Shown piece after piece: positions 19,410 to 26,423 of a stretch of DNA of 55,841 nucleotides. The stretch is from NCBI GenBank assembly GCA_021792975.1, contig JAJYTR010000003.1:24693-80533 (forward strand). The letters are read 5' to 3'. The notes under the pieces were generated by a model. It ran no database searches. It had not been told where the DNA came from and was given only the letters and a program-made list of their open reading frames with translations. Source of the DNA: Pseudomonadota bacterium (lineage in GTDB: Bacteria > Pseudomonadota > Gammaproteobacteria > Xanthomonadales > Rhodanobacteraceae). The position numbers and the translations under genes were made by a program. How positions within the stretch are numbered: the first letter of the stretch is position 1; every line of letters starts with the position of its first letter.

Positions 19410-20819
19410 TCAGGCGCCGGTGCGCGCATCCGGCGGATCGAAACACGGCGGCTGCGCGATCCAGTGCGCGCGCGCCGCGCCCCAGGCGCCGAGCGCGAAG
19501 CCCCAGGCGACCGTCAGCGCCGGCACGCCACCCCACAGCGGACCGAAGCGCTCGATCAGCGCATACAGCAGCCAGGAGGTGCCCATCTGGCCGAGCACGG
19601 TGACCGTCATCACCAGTGTGCGGCCGATGCGTCCGCGCGGCAGGTTCAGATACAGCGCCAGCGTGGCCAGCGCCAGCGGCGGCGCCAGCACCGCGGTGGT
19701 GGCCAGGACCTGCGGCCAGGCGGCGGGTTCGATCAGCAGCGTGGCCAGCCCGGTGTAGACGAAGGCGCTGAGGACGGCACCGGGCAGCACGCCCAGGAAA
19801 CTGTCCACCAGCTGCGTCTTGAACGCGGCGTGTGTCGGCGGCGCCATGGTGAAATACAGCTCGCCCAGACTGGGCCGCAACCGCGGCATGCCCAGACCGA
19901 CGGTGTTGAGGCCGGTCATGGCGAAGAAGGTGGCATAGCCGGCCACCATCCCGATCTGCGCGCCGCGGCCCAGTGCCAGCGCGTACGCCAGCACGAAACC
20001 GCCGAACAGCAGCCAGCGCACCAGCCAGCCGCGTGCCTGTTCATGCGGCAGCAGCAGCGCCCGCAGCAGCGCGCGCTGGCGTGCCGGCGCCGGCGCACGG
20101 TGGTAGCGCGCGGCGCACAGCCGCAGCCGCTCGGCGGCCGCCTGTTCGGACCAGCCGTTGAGCGCGCGCAGCAGCCGGCCGCGCGACACCGCCTGCGGCT
20201 GCGCCATGCCGCGTTGCATGGGGTCGGGCGCCTGCATGGGCGTTTCGGGCAGCGGTACGTCGCCGGGCGGGAACAGCCGCAGCCATGCCCGGCGCAGCAG
20301 CAACAGCGCCAGCAGCGCGGCGGCCAGCGGCAGCAGCGCACCGGAGAGCGCGGACGCCAGTGCCGCCCAGACCGCGGCGGGCAGGAAACGCGCGCCGATC
20401 AGCACCGCCCAGAAGTACAGACCCGCGCGCGAGCCGCTGCTGGCCAGCACCGCCCAGGCCAGCGCCAGCAGGCCGTAGCCCAGCGCCATCCAGCCCGCGG
20501 CCGGGCCGTACAGCAGGCCCGCAGCCGCCGCGGGCAGCAGCCAGAACAGCAGCGCCCAGACGCTGCCGGCGCGCGTCAAGGCGGCGCGGAAACCCGGCAG
20601 CAGCAGGGTCTCCCTGCGCGCGATGGACTTCAGCGTCGCGCCGGCGGTCATCCACAGGAACCACAGCGCGAACCCGGCCAGCATCGACGCGGGCGTGCGC
20701 AGGCGCGACCCCAGCGCAAGCGGCAACGCCGCGGCCGCGGCCAGCATCAGGCCAGTCATCAGCACCGCCCACGGCGCCAGCCGCAGCGGCAGCAGCGCCA
20801 GCGCGCGCGCCGGCCTCAT
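19410..20819 (-). CDS. ABC transporter permease
   Basis: The 469-residue protein begins MRPARALALLPLRL and has about ten hydrophobic helices in two groups, separated by a polar cytoplasmic stretch (about residues 195-260). It has no recognisable extracytoplasmic binding domain. Its ATG overlaps the stop of the ATPase gene (ATGA), so the two form one exporter of the two-gene ABC-2-like type. The substrate is unknown. Such pairs in Gram-negative bacteria often export peptides, lipids or drugs, but nothing here decides between these. Confidence 0.8.
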   Translation of the reverse strand: MRPARALALLPLRLAPWAVLMTGLMLAAAAALPLALGSRLRTPASMLAGFALWFLWMTAGATLKSIARRETLLLPGFRAALTRAGSVWALLFWLLPAAAAGLLYGPAAGWMALGYGLLALAWAVLASSGSRAGLYFWAVLIGARFLPAAVWAALASALSGALLPLAAALLALLLLRRAWLRLFPPGDVPLPETPMQAPDPMQRGMAQPQAVSRGRLLRALNGWSEQAAAERLRLCAARYHRAPAPARQRALLRALLLPHEQARGWLVRWLLFGGFVLAYALALGRGAQIGMVAGYATFFAMTGLNTVGLGMPRLRPSLGELYFTMAPPTHAAFKTQLVDSFLGVLPGAVLSAFVYTGLATLLIEPAAWPQVLATTAVLAPPLALATLALYLNLPRGRIGRTLVMTVTVLGQMGTSWLLYALIERFGPLWGGVPALTVAWGFALGAWGAARAHWIAQPPCFDPPDARTGA

Positions 20820-21730
20820 GCCAGTTCCACGAACAGGTCCTCGAGGTCCATGGGCGTCAGCGCCAGTTCGGCGCCTTCGCGCGGCGCCAGTGCGTGCAGT
20901 CGCGCCATGGCCTCCGCGTCGCCGGTGTCGACGACGTAGCGCGCCGCGTCCTCGTGCAGGCGTGCGGAAAGCGCGCCCGCCAGCGCGGGCAGGGCGGTGA
21001 AGCCGGACGGCCGCGCCAGCACCGCGCGGCGCAGCCGGTCGCGCAGCTCCGACAGCGGCCGCATCAGCGCGATGCGCCCGCCGCGCAGCAGCGCGATGTC
21101 GGCTTCCACGCGCTCGAGGTCGGTGGTGATGTGGGTGGAGAAGATCACCGTCTTGCCGGGACGGCGCACCAGCGGCACCAGCGTGGCCAGGAAGTCGCGC
21201 CGGGCGATGGGATCGAGGCTGGCCACCGGCTCGTCGAGCACCAGCAGGTCGGGATCGGGCGCCAGCGCGCGCACGATGGCGAGCATCTGCCGCTGCCCCT
21301 GCGAGAGCGCGGCGATCTTCTTTTTGCGATCGAGCTGCCACTCGGCCAGCAGGCGCTCGACCAGCGCGGTGTCCCAGCGCCGATAGAACGCGGCGGTGAA
21401 GGTGAGGAAATCACCCACCTTCATCCACGGGAAGAGGTCGAAGCTCTGCGGCACGTAGCCGATGCGGTGCAGACGCTCGCCGCGCGGCCCGTCCATCGGC
21501 TCGCCCAGCAGTTCGATGTCGCCGGCATCCGCCGGCACAAGGCCCAGCAGACAGCGCAGCAGCGTGGTCTTGCCCGCCCCGTTGCGGCCCAGCAGGCCGA
21601 CGACGCGGTCCGGCGCCACCGTCCAGTCGAGGCGGCTGAGCACCTCGTGCCCGTCGAAGGTCTTCACCAGGTGGCGTACCGCCACGGCGCGCGCCGTGCC
21701 CGGGGGTGATGCGATCGTGGCGTCCATCAT
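20816..21730 (-). CDS. ABC transporter ATP-binding protein
   Basis: This is the nucleotide-binding subunit of the exporter with the downstream permease. From ATG 21730 (or 21727; the frame is open to 21766 and the true start is uncertain) it has about 304 residues. Walker A is GRNGAGKTT, the Q loop PQSFD follows, the signature is ALSQGQRQML, Walker B is LLVLDEPVASLD, and the switch His is in IFSTHITTDLE. A C-terminal extension of about 80 residues follows, common in drug- or peptide-export ATPases. It is divergent from the LON-domain gene. Confidence 0.9.
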   Translation of the reverse strand: MMDATIASPPGTARAVAVRHLVKTFDGHEVLSRLDWTVAPDRVVGLLGRNGAGKTTLLRCLLGLVPADAGDIELLGEPMDGPRGERLHRIGYVPQSFDLFPWMKVGDFLTFTAAFYRRWDTALVERLLAEWQLDRKKKIAALSQGQRQMLAIVRALAPDPDLLVLDEPVASLDPIARRDFLATLVPLVRRPGKTVIFSTHITTDLERVEADIALLRGGRIALMRPLSELRDRLRRAVLARPSGFTALPALAGALSARLHEDAARYVVDTGDAEAMARLHALAPREGAELALTPMDLEDLFVELA

Positions 21731-21798
21731 CGGGCTGCCCAGTCGGTCCAGGCCCCATCCTGCCATGCGGCCGGGCGTGGCCGCAGCGGGGGCAAGGC

Positions 21799-21804
21799 TA
21801 CACT
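21799..21804 (+). promoter_or_regulatory. candidate -10 box of the LON-domain gene (leaderless)
   Basis: TACACT is followed by GGCACG and then the ATG, so transcription would start at the start codon. The same GGCACGATG follows the -10-like box of zur. Confidence 0.4.
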
Positions 21805-21810
21805 GGCACG

Positions 21811-22410
21811 ATGCCGCAGCCGCTTGCCGATCTGCCGCTGTTTCCGCTCTCCACGGTGCTGTTTCCCGGGGGGCGGCTGCAACTGCGCGTATATGAGCCG
21901 CGCTATGTCGATCTGGTGCGCGAATGCACGCATGCGCAGAAGCCCTTCGGCGTCAACCTGATCCTGCGCGGCCACGAGGCCGGTACGCCGGCGGTGCCGG
22001 CGGCCGTGGGCACGCTGGCCCGCATCTGCGATTTCTTCACGCTGCCGGACGGTCTGTTGGGCATCCTGGTCGAGGGCGGCCAGCGCTACCGCGTGCGCGC
22101 CACGCGGGTGCGCAGCGATGGCCAGCTGCGCGCGCGCGCCGCCCTGTGGCCGGACGAGCCGCCCACGCCGCTGCAGCCGCGGCATGGCCTGCTGGCGACC
22201 CTGCTGCAGCGTCTGCTGGAAGCCGCCGCGGCGGATCTGCCGCAGCCCTGGAGCGCGCCGCAACTGGACGATGCCGCCTGGGTGGGCTGCCGTCTGGCCG
22301 AGCTGCTGCCGCTCGACAACGAGGAGCGCCAGGGCCTGCTGGAACTGCGCGATGCCGACGCGCGGCTGGACGCGCTCAGCGCGCTGTTGCCGCGTTTCCA
22401 GCGACCTTGA
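21811..22410 (+). CDS. LON peptidase substrate-binding domain protein
   Basis: The 199-residue protein consists of the N-terminal (substrate-recognition) domain of Lon protease only. The start LPLFPLSTVLFPGGRLQLRVYEPRY is diagnostic, with VEGGQRYRV in the middle and a helical C-terminal part (LLPLDNEERQGLLEL). The AAA and protease domains are absent, as is normal for this stand-alone family. Its role is unclear; it may bind unfolded or specific proteins. No Shine-Dalgarno site is visible, and the -10-like box sits 6 nt before the ATG. Confidence 0.88.
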   Translation: MPQPLADLPLFPLSTVLFPGGRLQLRVYEPRYVDLVRECTHAQKPFGVNLILRGHEAGTPAVPAAVGTLARICDFFTLPDGLLGILVEGGQRYRVRATRVRSDGQLRARAALWPDEPPTPLQPRHGLLATLLQRLLEAAAADLPQPWSAPQLDDAAWVGCRLAELLPLDNEERQGLLELRDADARLDALSALLPRFQRP

Positions 22411-22426
22411 CCGCAAGACGCGCCGT

Positions 22427-22978
22427 TCAGGGCAGCAGCCACCAGCAGCCGTGGTCGCGCTCGACGGCGAAGCGCAGCCCGGTGCCGTCGTCCAGTTGCA
22501 CCGCCAGGGACGGTGACGCGGGGCCGTCCGTGCCGGCCCCATCCGGCACGGCGCTGCGCAGCGGGGCAGCCGGCGCGTCATCCTCCAGCGTGATGCCGGT
22601 CAGGCCCGCCCGCATCGCGACCGCCAGCGCCTGCAGCCGCGCGCGCGCATCCTGCGCGTCGTAGCCCCGCCAGAGCATCAGTCCGGACAGCCGGTTGACG
22701 TCGTGTGTCAGGAACGCATCCGCCACGCGCGCGCGCAGCTCATCGGCATCCAGCGGACACAGATGCAGGGGCGGGCCGCTGCCGGCTGCCGCGCGTTCCG
22801 GCAGCACGCCGCGCGCCAGGCTGTCGTCGCGGCAGGGGGTGCCGCTGAACAGGATGCTGCCGCCGGGGCCCAGGCAACGGTATACCGGCTGCGGCTGCAG
22901 CTCCTGCGCGCGCAGCACGCCGCAGCCCGGCGCCAGCGCCAGCGCCACGACCAGCAGGAGGGAGGACATCCGGCACAT
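22427..22978 (-). CDS. exported DUF4124-like protein
   Basis: The product has 183 residues from ATG 22978 (or 180 from 22969). A signal peptide is present (SLLLVVALALAPGCGVLRA). The mature start QPVYRCLGPGGSILFSGTPC resembles the DUF4124 domain found in many xanthomonad exported proteins. The cysteines in YRC, TPC and HLC may form disulfides. The C-terminal half (DDGTGLRFAVERDHGCWWLLP) is unfamiliar. It lies 17 bp downstream of metF on the same strand and is probably its operon partner by position only. Confidence 0.75.
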   Translation of the reverse strand: MCRMSSLLLVVALALAPGCGVLRAQELQPQPVYRCLGPGGSILFSGTPCRDDSLARGVLPERAAAGSGPPLHLCPLDADELRARVADAFLTHDVNRLSGLMLWRGYDAQDARARLQALAVAMRAGLTGITLEDDAPAAPLRSAVPDGAGTDGPASPSLAVQLDDGTGLRFAVERDHGCWWLLP

Positions 22979-22995
22979 CGCGGCGGCACGGCGGT

Positions 22996-23832
22996 TCAGC
23001 GCAGGCGCTCCAGCACGGCTTCGGTGGGACGCGAGAGGTTGAGCGTGTAGAAGTGCAGCTCCGGCGCGCCGCCGTCGAGCAGGCGCCGGCACATGCCCGC
23101 CACCACGTCGGCGGCGAAGCTGCGGATCGAGGCCGTGTCGTCGCCGTAGGCCTGCATGCGGCGCACGATCCAGCGCGGGATCTCGGCGCCGCACTGCTCG
23201 GAGAAGCGCCTGAGCTGCGCGAAGTTGGACACCGGCATGACGCCCGGCACGATCGGTACATCCACGCCGGCGCGGCGCGCGTCCTCGACGAAATGGAAAT
23301 ACGCGTCGGCATTGAAGAAATACTGCGTGATCGCGCTATCCGCGCCGGCCGCGACCTTGGCCGCGAAGTGGCGCACGTCGGCGTGCGCATCGTCGGCCTG
23401 CGGATGCGTCTCGGGATAGGCCGCCACGGTGATGTGGAATGCGCACCCCGGCTGGCCGCGGATGAAGCGCACCAGGTCCGCGGCATAGCGGAAATCGCCG
23501 GTGGCCGCCATGCCCGAGGGCAGGTCGCCGCGCAGCGCCACCACGCGCGTGCAGCCGATTTCGCGGTACTGCGCCAGCAGCGCGGCGATCTCGGCGCGCG
23601 TGCCGCCCATGCACGACAGGTGCGGCACCGCGTCCAGCCCGTGTGCCGCGCGCAGCGCGCGCACCGTGTCCGGCGTGTAGCTGAGGGTCGAGCCGCCGGC
23701 GCCGAAGGTGACCGACACGAAGCGCGGCGCGTGCGTCTTCAGCCGCGCCACCGCACGCTCGAGCTGCGCGTGCTGCTCGGGTGTCTTCGGCGGGTAGAAC
23801 TCGAAGGAAATGGCGGACCGCGCGCGGGTCAT
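22996..23832 (-). CDS. metF: 5,10-methylenetetrahydrofolate reductase
   Basis: The 278-residue flavoprotein makes 5-methyl-THF, the methyl donor for methionine synthesis. Diagnostic segments are SFEFYPPKTPE at the N-terminus (catalytic Glu), FVSVTFGAGGS, LRGDLP, and QYFFNADAYF. Length matches bacterial MetF (about 275-296). A 26-bp near-palindrome lies 19 bp upstream of its ATG and is also present upstream of ahcY. In related bacteria metF is often close behind ahcY; here an accessory island separates them, and metF has its own operator-like site. Confidence 0.95.
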   Translation of the reverse strand: MTRARSAISFEFYPPKTPEQHAQLERAVARLKTHAPRFVSVTFGAGGSTLSYTPDTVRALRAAHGLDAVPHLSCMGGTRAEIAALLAQYREIGCTRVVALRGDLPSGMAATGDFRYAADLVRFIRGQPGCAFHITVAAYPETHPQADDAHADVRHFAAKVAAGADSAITQYFFNADAYFHFVEDARRAGVDVPIVPGVMPVSNFAQLRRFSEQCGAEIPRWIVRRMQAYGDDTASIRSFAADVVAGMCRRLLDGGAPELHFYTLNLSRPTEAVLERLR

Positions 23833-23850
23833 GCTCCGCTCCTGCTCGGA

Positions 23851-23876
23851 TATCGCTTCATCGAGATGGAAGGATA
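23851..23876. promoter_or_regulatory. 26-bp operator-like palindrome upstream of metF
   Basis: The imperfect inverted repeat starts TATCGCTTCATC and ends GATGGAAGGATA, with 26 bp in all. It shares 21 of 26 positions with the element at 28050-28075 upstream of ahcY. Its place 19-44 bp before the metF start codon suits repression or control by a methionine-cycle regulator; SahR-type ArsR-family proteins are one candidate (inference). Confidence 0.6.
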
Positions 23877-24090
23877 ATCATGCGTGGACGGGCGCCGCGC
23901 AAGCACCCGGCGCCGGACCGCGGGCGTGCCCGGCTCGTGCAGACAGCGCGCCTCCCGATGTGCGCAGGCCGCCGCCGCGCCATCGCCGCGACGCGCCTCA
24001 CCGGCGTTGTCGCCCCCTGGGACCGGGCGGATATCTCTCGGTCCCCGCATCGCGTGATGCCCACGGCGACGCCGGCCGATTGCGAGACCC

Positions 24091-24120
24091 GCGCCGATCA
24101 GGCAAGCGCCTCATCGGCGC
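24091..24120. repeat. 30-bp hairpin at the island edge
   Basis: GCGCCGAT (24091-24098) pairs perfectly with ATCGGCGC (24113-24120). Inside, a CA/TC internal loop and a GGC/GCC stem close an AAGC tetraloop. It lies 13 bp before the TTGACA box and marks the change from GC-rich to AT-richer DNA. Its function is unknown. Confidence 0.6.
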
Positions 24121-24132
24121 AGGATTTGCCGA

Positions 24133-24161
24133 TTGACACGGTATCGGAGGAAGCTGAACAT
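24133..24161 (+). promoter_or_regulatory. candidate promoter reading into the cassette island
   Basis: A perfect TTGACA -35 (24133-24138) is followed after 17 bp by GAACAT (24156-24161). It points toward the five small plus-strand genes, as an integron Pc-type promoter would. Confidence 0.45.
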
Positions 24162-24196
24162 CCGGCGTGATCACCCGTATCCGGGGTCTGTTTTTT

Positions 24197-24203
24197 GTTG
24201 GGC
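24197..24203 (+). other. R''-type recombination core before the first island gene
   Basis: GTTGGGC matches the integron core GTTRRRY and lies 14 bp before the first island gene, the usual spacing between a cassette boundary and its start codon. A partner GCTGAAC at 24153-24159 could pair with it, but the intervening arms are asymmetric, so a full attI or attC is not claimed. Confidence 0.4.
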
Positions 24204-24217
24204 GGCTCGGAGGCAAT

Positions 24218-24670
24218 ATGAAGACAGTCGCTGGGGGCGTAATCGCCGTCGTTCTACTTGTGTTCTACGTCCTGCTTGTTTATTCGGCAGTGCACGTCGT
24301 CAACTGCGTCAGCACCTCGGGCTGCATCGACACAACAGTTGCCTTATTCAACGATGTCAAGTCTCAAGCCATGTCTGTACTTGGAGGTTTGGTGTCCGCA
24401 CTAATAATTTCCGAGTTGGCTGTTGCAAAGCCAGGTGAAGCGCCTGCGACTCGTTTCCTGGCTAATGCATCCAACCGAGCGAAAAATATTCTTCGCTGGA
24501 CAACTTGGCTTTACGTGGGCGCCTGGCTGATTACCGGCGCTTGGGCCTTTTGGACCGGCTTGAATCACCCATCAGTGTTGCCTGCTCTCACGAGCGTGGG
24601 GCAATCTTGGTTAGGACTTGCGGTAGCGTCTGCTTATGCTTACTTTGGCCTTAGGCCTGCCAATGTTTAA
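24218..24670 (+). CDS. island gene 1: small four-helix membrane protein
   Basis: The 150-residue product starts at ATG 24218 with GGAGGCA as ribosome binding site. Four hydrophobic stretches (about residues 5-28, 48-66, 84-106 and 118-136) suggest an integral inner-membrane protein with short loops. Two cysteines (VNCVSTSGC) lie just after the first helix. I recognise no family. The DNA is clearly less GC-rich than the flanking housekeeping genes, and its stop codon lies inside the attC-like site that follows, as in integron cassettes. Confidence 0.7.
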   Translation: MKTVAGGVIAVVLLVFYVLLVYSAVHVVNCVSTSGCIDTTVALFNDVKSQAMSVLGGLVSALIISELAVAKPGEAPATRFLANASNRAKNILRWTTWLYVGAWLITGAWAFWTGLNHPSVLPALTSVGQSWLGLAVASAYAYFGLRPANV

Positions 24671-24732
24671 CTACTCATTCCTGCGGACCGCCAACCTCTA
24701 CGGTTTGCGGCTACTAAATTCAGGCGTTAGCA
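24665..24732 (+). other. attC-like site after island gene 1
   Basis: The R' core GTTTAAC (24665-24671) includes the gene's stop codon and the R'' core GTTAGCA is at 24726-24732. Between them, CCTG (24680-24683) pairs with CAGG (24721-24724), and CCGCCAACC (24688-24696) pairs with GGTTTGCGG (24702-24710) around a 5-nt loop, with one mismatch. The flanks TCATTC and AATTCAGGCGTTAG resemble class 1 cassette attC sites. Length is 68 bp. Confidence 0.6.
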
Positions 24733-24747
24733 CTCAAGGGGAATACC

Positions 24748-25290
24748 GTGGCTGAACTGGTTTATGTCGACAACTCTAACGTCTTCATCGAAGGTAAGCG
24801 TGTGAAGGCTGTTGAATCAGGTCTCGCGATGAATATTTATGACGCGATGAACAACCGAATTCTTGACAACAGCTACAAGATAGATTTTGGACGCCTTCAT
24901 TACTTCATCGCAGGTGACGACAGGACGAAAATCAAGCGCTGCATGTTGTTCGGAAGCCGCCCACCGCCCAATGACTCGTTATGGGACATAGCGCGGAAGG
25001 CTGGGTTCCAAGTAATCGTTGAAGATCGGAACATCGCGAATAAGGAGAAGAAGATCGACACGGGGATCGTCGCTGCGATGATCAAGGATGCATATACCAT
25101 CGCAGACAGGGCGGCGGACACGATCACTCTGGTTGCTGGAGACGCCGATTTTGTGCCTTCGGTGCGCCCGCTGGTGGAGGATGGGTTTAGGGTCGAGGTT
25201 GTTTTCTGGGACCACGCCGCCAAAGAACTACGCGAGTGCTGCTCAAAGTTCATCTCACTCAATCCTATCCTCAATCATCTTGCATACTAA
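24748..25290 (+). CDS. island gene 2: NYN-domain (LabA/DUF88-type) protein
   Basis: The 180-residue protein starts at a GTG with AAGGGGA upstream, 15 bp after the R'' core of the preceding attC-like site. It is a single NYN domain of the PIN-like nuclease superfamily. The acidic residues expected at the metal centre are visible: Asp8 and Asn9 in YVDNSNVF, Asp104 in KIDTGIVAAMIKDA, and Asp134/Asp136 in VAGDADFVPSV. Such domains are found in RNases and in stress or defence loci. The target is unknown. The gene is AT-richer than its chromosomal neighbours. Confidence 0.88.
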   Translation: MAELVYVDNSNVFIEGKRVKAVESGLAMNIYDAMNNRILDNSYKIDFGRLHYFIAGDDRTKIKRCMLFGSRPPPNDSLWDIARKAGFQVIVEDRNIANKEKKIDTGIVAAMIKDAYTIADRAADTITLVAGDADFVPSVRPLVEDGFRVEVVFWDHAAKELRECCSKFISLNPILNHLAY

Positions 25291-25351
25291 TGTGAGCGCT
25301 AAAGGCGGCTATTTTCCCATTCATGAGCTCTATGAATCTTCCAGTAATGAT

Positions 25352-25369
25352 GCATAACAAGTGTTAGGT
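25352..25369 (+). other. possible truncated attC between island genes 2 and 3
   Basis: GCATAAC and GTTAGGT can pair as R' and R'' cores but are only 4 nt apart, with no L boxes, so this would be a collapsed or recombined site. GTTAGGT fits GTTRRRY fully and lies 7 bp before the next start codon. Confidence 0.35.
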
Positions 25370-25376
25370 TTTCGCT

Positions 25377-25838
25377 ATGAGCTACGACCCGCATTGGACA
25401 AGTTACCTGTCTGCGCTGTTGACCCCAACTGTTGCGGTTTTGGGTTCAGTTATCACCTACCGTCAGTGGCGCACTGCACAGAACAAGCTGAAGCTTGATC
25501 TATTTGACCGGCGTTTTTCCGTTTATGATGCAGCAAGAAATTTGCTCGCCGCGATCATGACCAGCGGTAAAGCTAAAGACGAAGAGGTTTTCAAATTTCT
25601 ATTTGCTACTCGCGAAGCCAAGTGGTTGCTGAATATCGAAGTGGCAACATATTTGGAAGAACAACTATATCACAAGGCCATCGACTTGCAGACTCTGCAA
25701 GCTGAACTTGTGAGTGTTCCAGTCGGTGATGAGCGATCTACAAACGTCGAGAGACAGGCCGAAATTAAGAAGTGGTTCGCCGCTCAATATATAGTGCTAG
25801 ATGAAAAGTTCTCCCCCTTCCTTAAATTGCAACACTGA
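25377..25838 (+). CDS. island gene 3: membrane-anchored protein of unknown function
   Basis: The 153-residue product has one N-terminal transmembrane helix (about residues 9-27, LSALLTPTVAVLGSVITYR). A charged, helical cytoplasmic part follows, starting with the sequence QWRTAQNKLKLDLFDRRF. Short proteins with this helix plus Q-W-R...L-K-L-D-L-F-D-R-R-F start are widespread in accessory regions, without a known role. ACTTAAC, an R'-like core, directly follows the stop codon (25839-25845). Base composition is among the most AT-rich of the window. Confidence 0.75.
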   Translation: MSYDPHWTSYLSALLTPTVAVLGSVITYRQWRTAQNKLKLDLFDRRFSVYDAARNLLAAIMTSGKAKDEEVFKFLFATREAKWLLNIEVATYLEEQLYHKAIDLQTLQAELVSVPVGDERSTNVERQAEIKKWFAAQYIVLDEKFSPFLKLQH

Positions 25839-25882
25839 ACTTAACAAGCCATTATTGATTACGAAACATGAGAGGAAAATTT

Positions 25883-26134
25883 ATGAAGAAGGTTAAACCT
25901 GATGAACTTCGCCTTGAGTATCGCCGGGAAGACCTCGGGAAAGGTGTTCGAGGAAAGTATCTGAAGGCCTATCGCGCCGGCACGAATCTTGTCCTGCTCG
26001 AACCCAAGGTCGCGGCAGCCTTCCCATCGGACCGTGCGGTAAATGAGGCGCTCAGCACCCTCATCGAAGCCGCCGAGCATGCGGTCATGGCAACACGTTC
26101 AACGCGGACGCGCCCAAAGCGGCGCCCTGGTTAG
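25883..26134 (+). CDS. island gene 4: small antitoxin-like protein
   Basis: The 83-residue protein starts at ATG 25883 (AGAGG 7 bp upstream); an in-frame ATG at 25868 has no Shine-Dalgarno site. The body (DELRLEYRREDLGKGVRGKY, then GTNLVLLEPKVAAAFPSDRAVNEALSTLI in pieces) matches a common family of small proteins with a Y/F-RGKY motif and a FP...VN.AL..L end. That family is often seen beside toxins and resembles ribbon-helix-helix type antitoxins, but no assay-based role is known to me. The end is basic (TRPKRRPG) and lies within the next attC-like site. Gene 3 could be its partner in one cassette. Confidence 0.65.
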   Translation: MKKVKPDELRLEYRREDLGKGVRGKYLKAYRAGTNLVLLEPKVAAAFPSDRAVNEALSTLIEAAEHAVMATRSTRTRPKRRPG

Positions 26135-26148
26135 CCTGGTCGTTAGAC
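26089..26148 (+). other. attC-like site overlapping the end of island gene 4
   Basis: The R'' core GTTAGAC (26142-26148) fits GTTRRRY. The R' core is either GTTCAAC at 26097-26103, which pairs with it in 6 of 7 positions counting one G-T pair, or the degenerate GGCAAC at 26089-26094. The inner part CGTTCAACGCGGACG resembles the left arm of class 1 cassette attC sites. The stop codon of gene 4 lies within it. Confidence 0.45.
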
Positions 26149-26157
26149 CGCTACGGA

Positions 26158-26174
26158 AGTTCGGAGAGCGAACT
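26158..26174. repeat. short perfect inverted repeat before island gene 5
   Basis: AGTTCG (26158-26163) and CGAACT (26169-26174) flank a 5-nt loop GAGAG, 12 bp before the start of island gene 5. It could shape translation or be the remnant of a recombination site. Confidence 0.45.
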
Positions 26175-26186
26175 CGGAGAACAAAC

Positions 26187-26405
26187 ATGGGTGCGGGATT
26201 CTGGCTGAAGCGGTTCTCGCTTGCGTTCTTGATTGCCGGCGCATTGCTCTTTGCCGTGCAACTCGGCAAGGGCCACGCGCCGACTGACGCGGCGCAGTTC
26301 GCGGCGCTCTGGGGCGCGCTGTCCGCCGCGATTTTTGCGCTGACTGGCTACATCCGGTACAGGCGCAACCCGGCGTGCATGCTGCCACCGCCCCGTCGGC
26401 AATGA
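26187..26405 (+). CDS. island gene 5: two-helix membrane protein
   Basis: The 72-residue product (MGAGFWLKRFSLAFLIAG...) has two predicted membrane helices, about residues 8-26 and 36-55, followed by a basic tail YIRYRRNPACMLPPPRRQ. Similar short proteins occur in gammaproteobacterial accessory DNA without known function. It starts 38 bp after the GTTAGAC core and has no attC-like site of its own downstream, so the cassette may be truncated at the chromosome junction. Composition is intermediate between the island and the host. Confidence 0.65.
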   Translation: MGAGFWLKRFSLAFLIAGALLFAVQLGKGHAPTDAAQFAALWGALSAAIFALTGYIRYRRNPACMLPPPRRQ

Positions 26406-26423
26406 GCCTGCGGCGGTGAGCCG

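Larger units (their letters stand above)
23877..24196. other. gene-free stretch between metF operator and cassette island
   Basis: About 320 bp without a convincing gene on either strand. Composition changes from host-like GC-rich to more AT-rich near 24130. It contains a hairpin (24091-24120), a promoter-like sequence (24133-24161) and a run of six T at 24191-24196. No integrase remnant is recognisable here. Confidence 0.6.

Noticed and set aside
17700-20939. Long plus-strand open frame over GH39 and the ABC permease
   Set aside because: It is in a different frame from GH39 and antisense to the ABC genes, and the product is rich in Arg/Gln/Gly without domains.
23877-24130. Small open frames upstream of metF on both strands
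   Set aside because: Their products are Arg/Ala-rich with no ribosome binding sites and no family features, as expected from GC-rich non-coding DNA.
24175-24196. Rho-independent terminator at the six-T run
   Set aside because: The preceding ACCC/GGGT stem is only about 4 bp and no upstream plus-strand gene needs a terminator.
24153-24203. A complete attC or attI site before island gene 1
   Set aside because: GCTGAAC and GTTGGGC can pair, and an inner ACATCCGG/CCGGGGT pairing exists, but the arms are asymmetric (no spacer on one side, nine bases on the other). Only the GTTGGGC core is reported.
25839-25898. An attC between island genes 3 and 4 (ACTTAAC to GTTAAAC)
   Set aside because: The second core lies inside the coding start of gene 4 and there are no internal inverted repeats; only the R'-like core after gene 3 is noted.
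24197-26405. A prophage or transposon origin for the island
   Set aside because: No integrase, transposase, structural phage gene, terminal inverted repeats or target-site duplications are visible; cassette-type boundaries explain it better.
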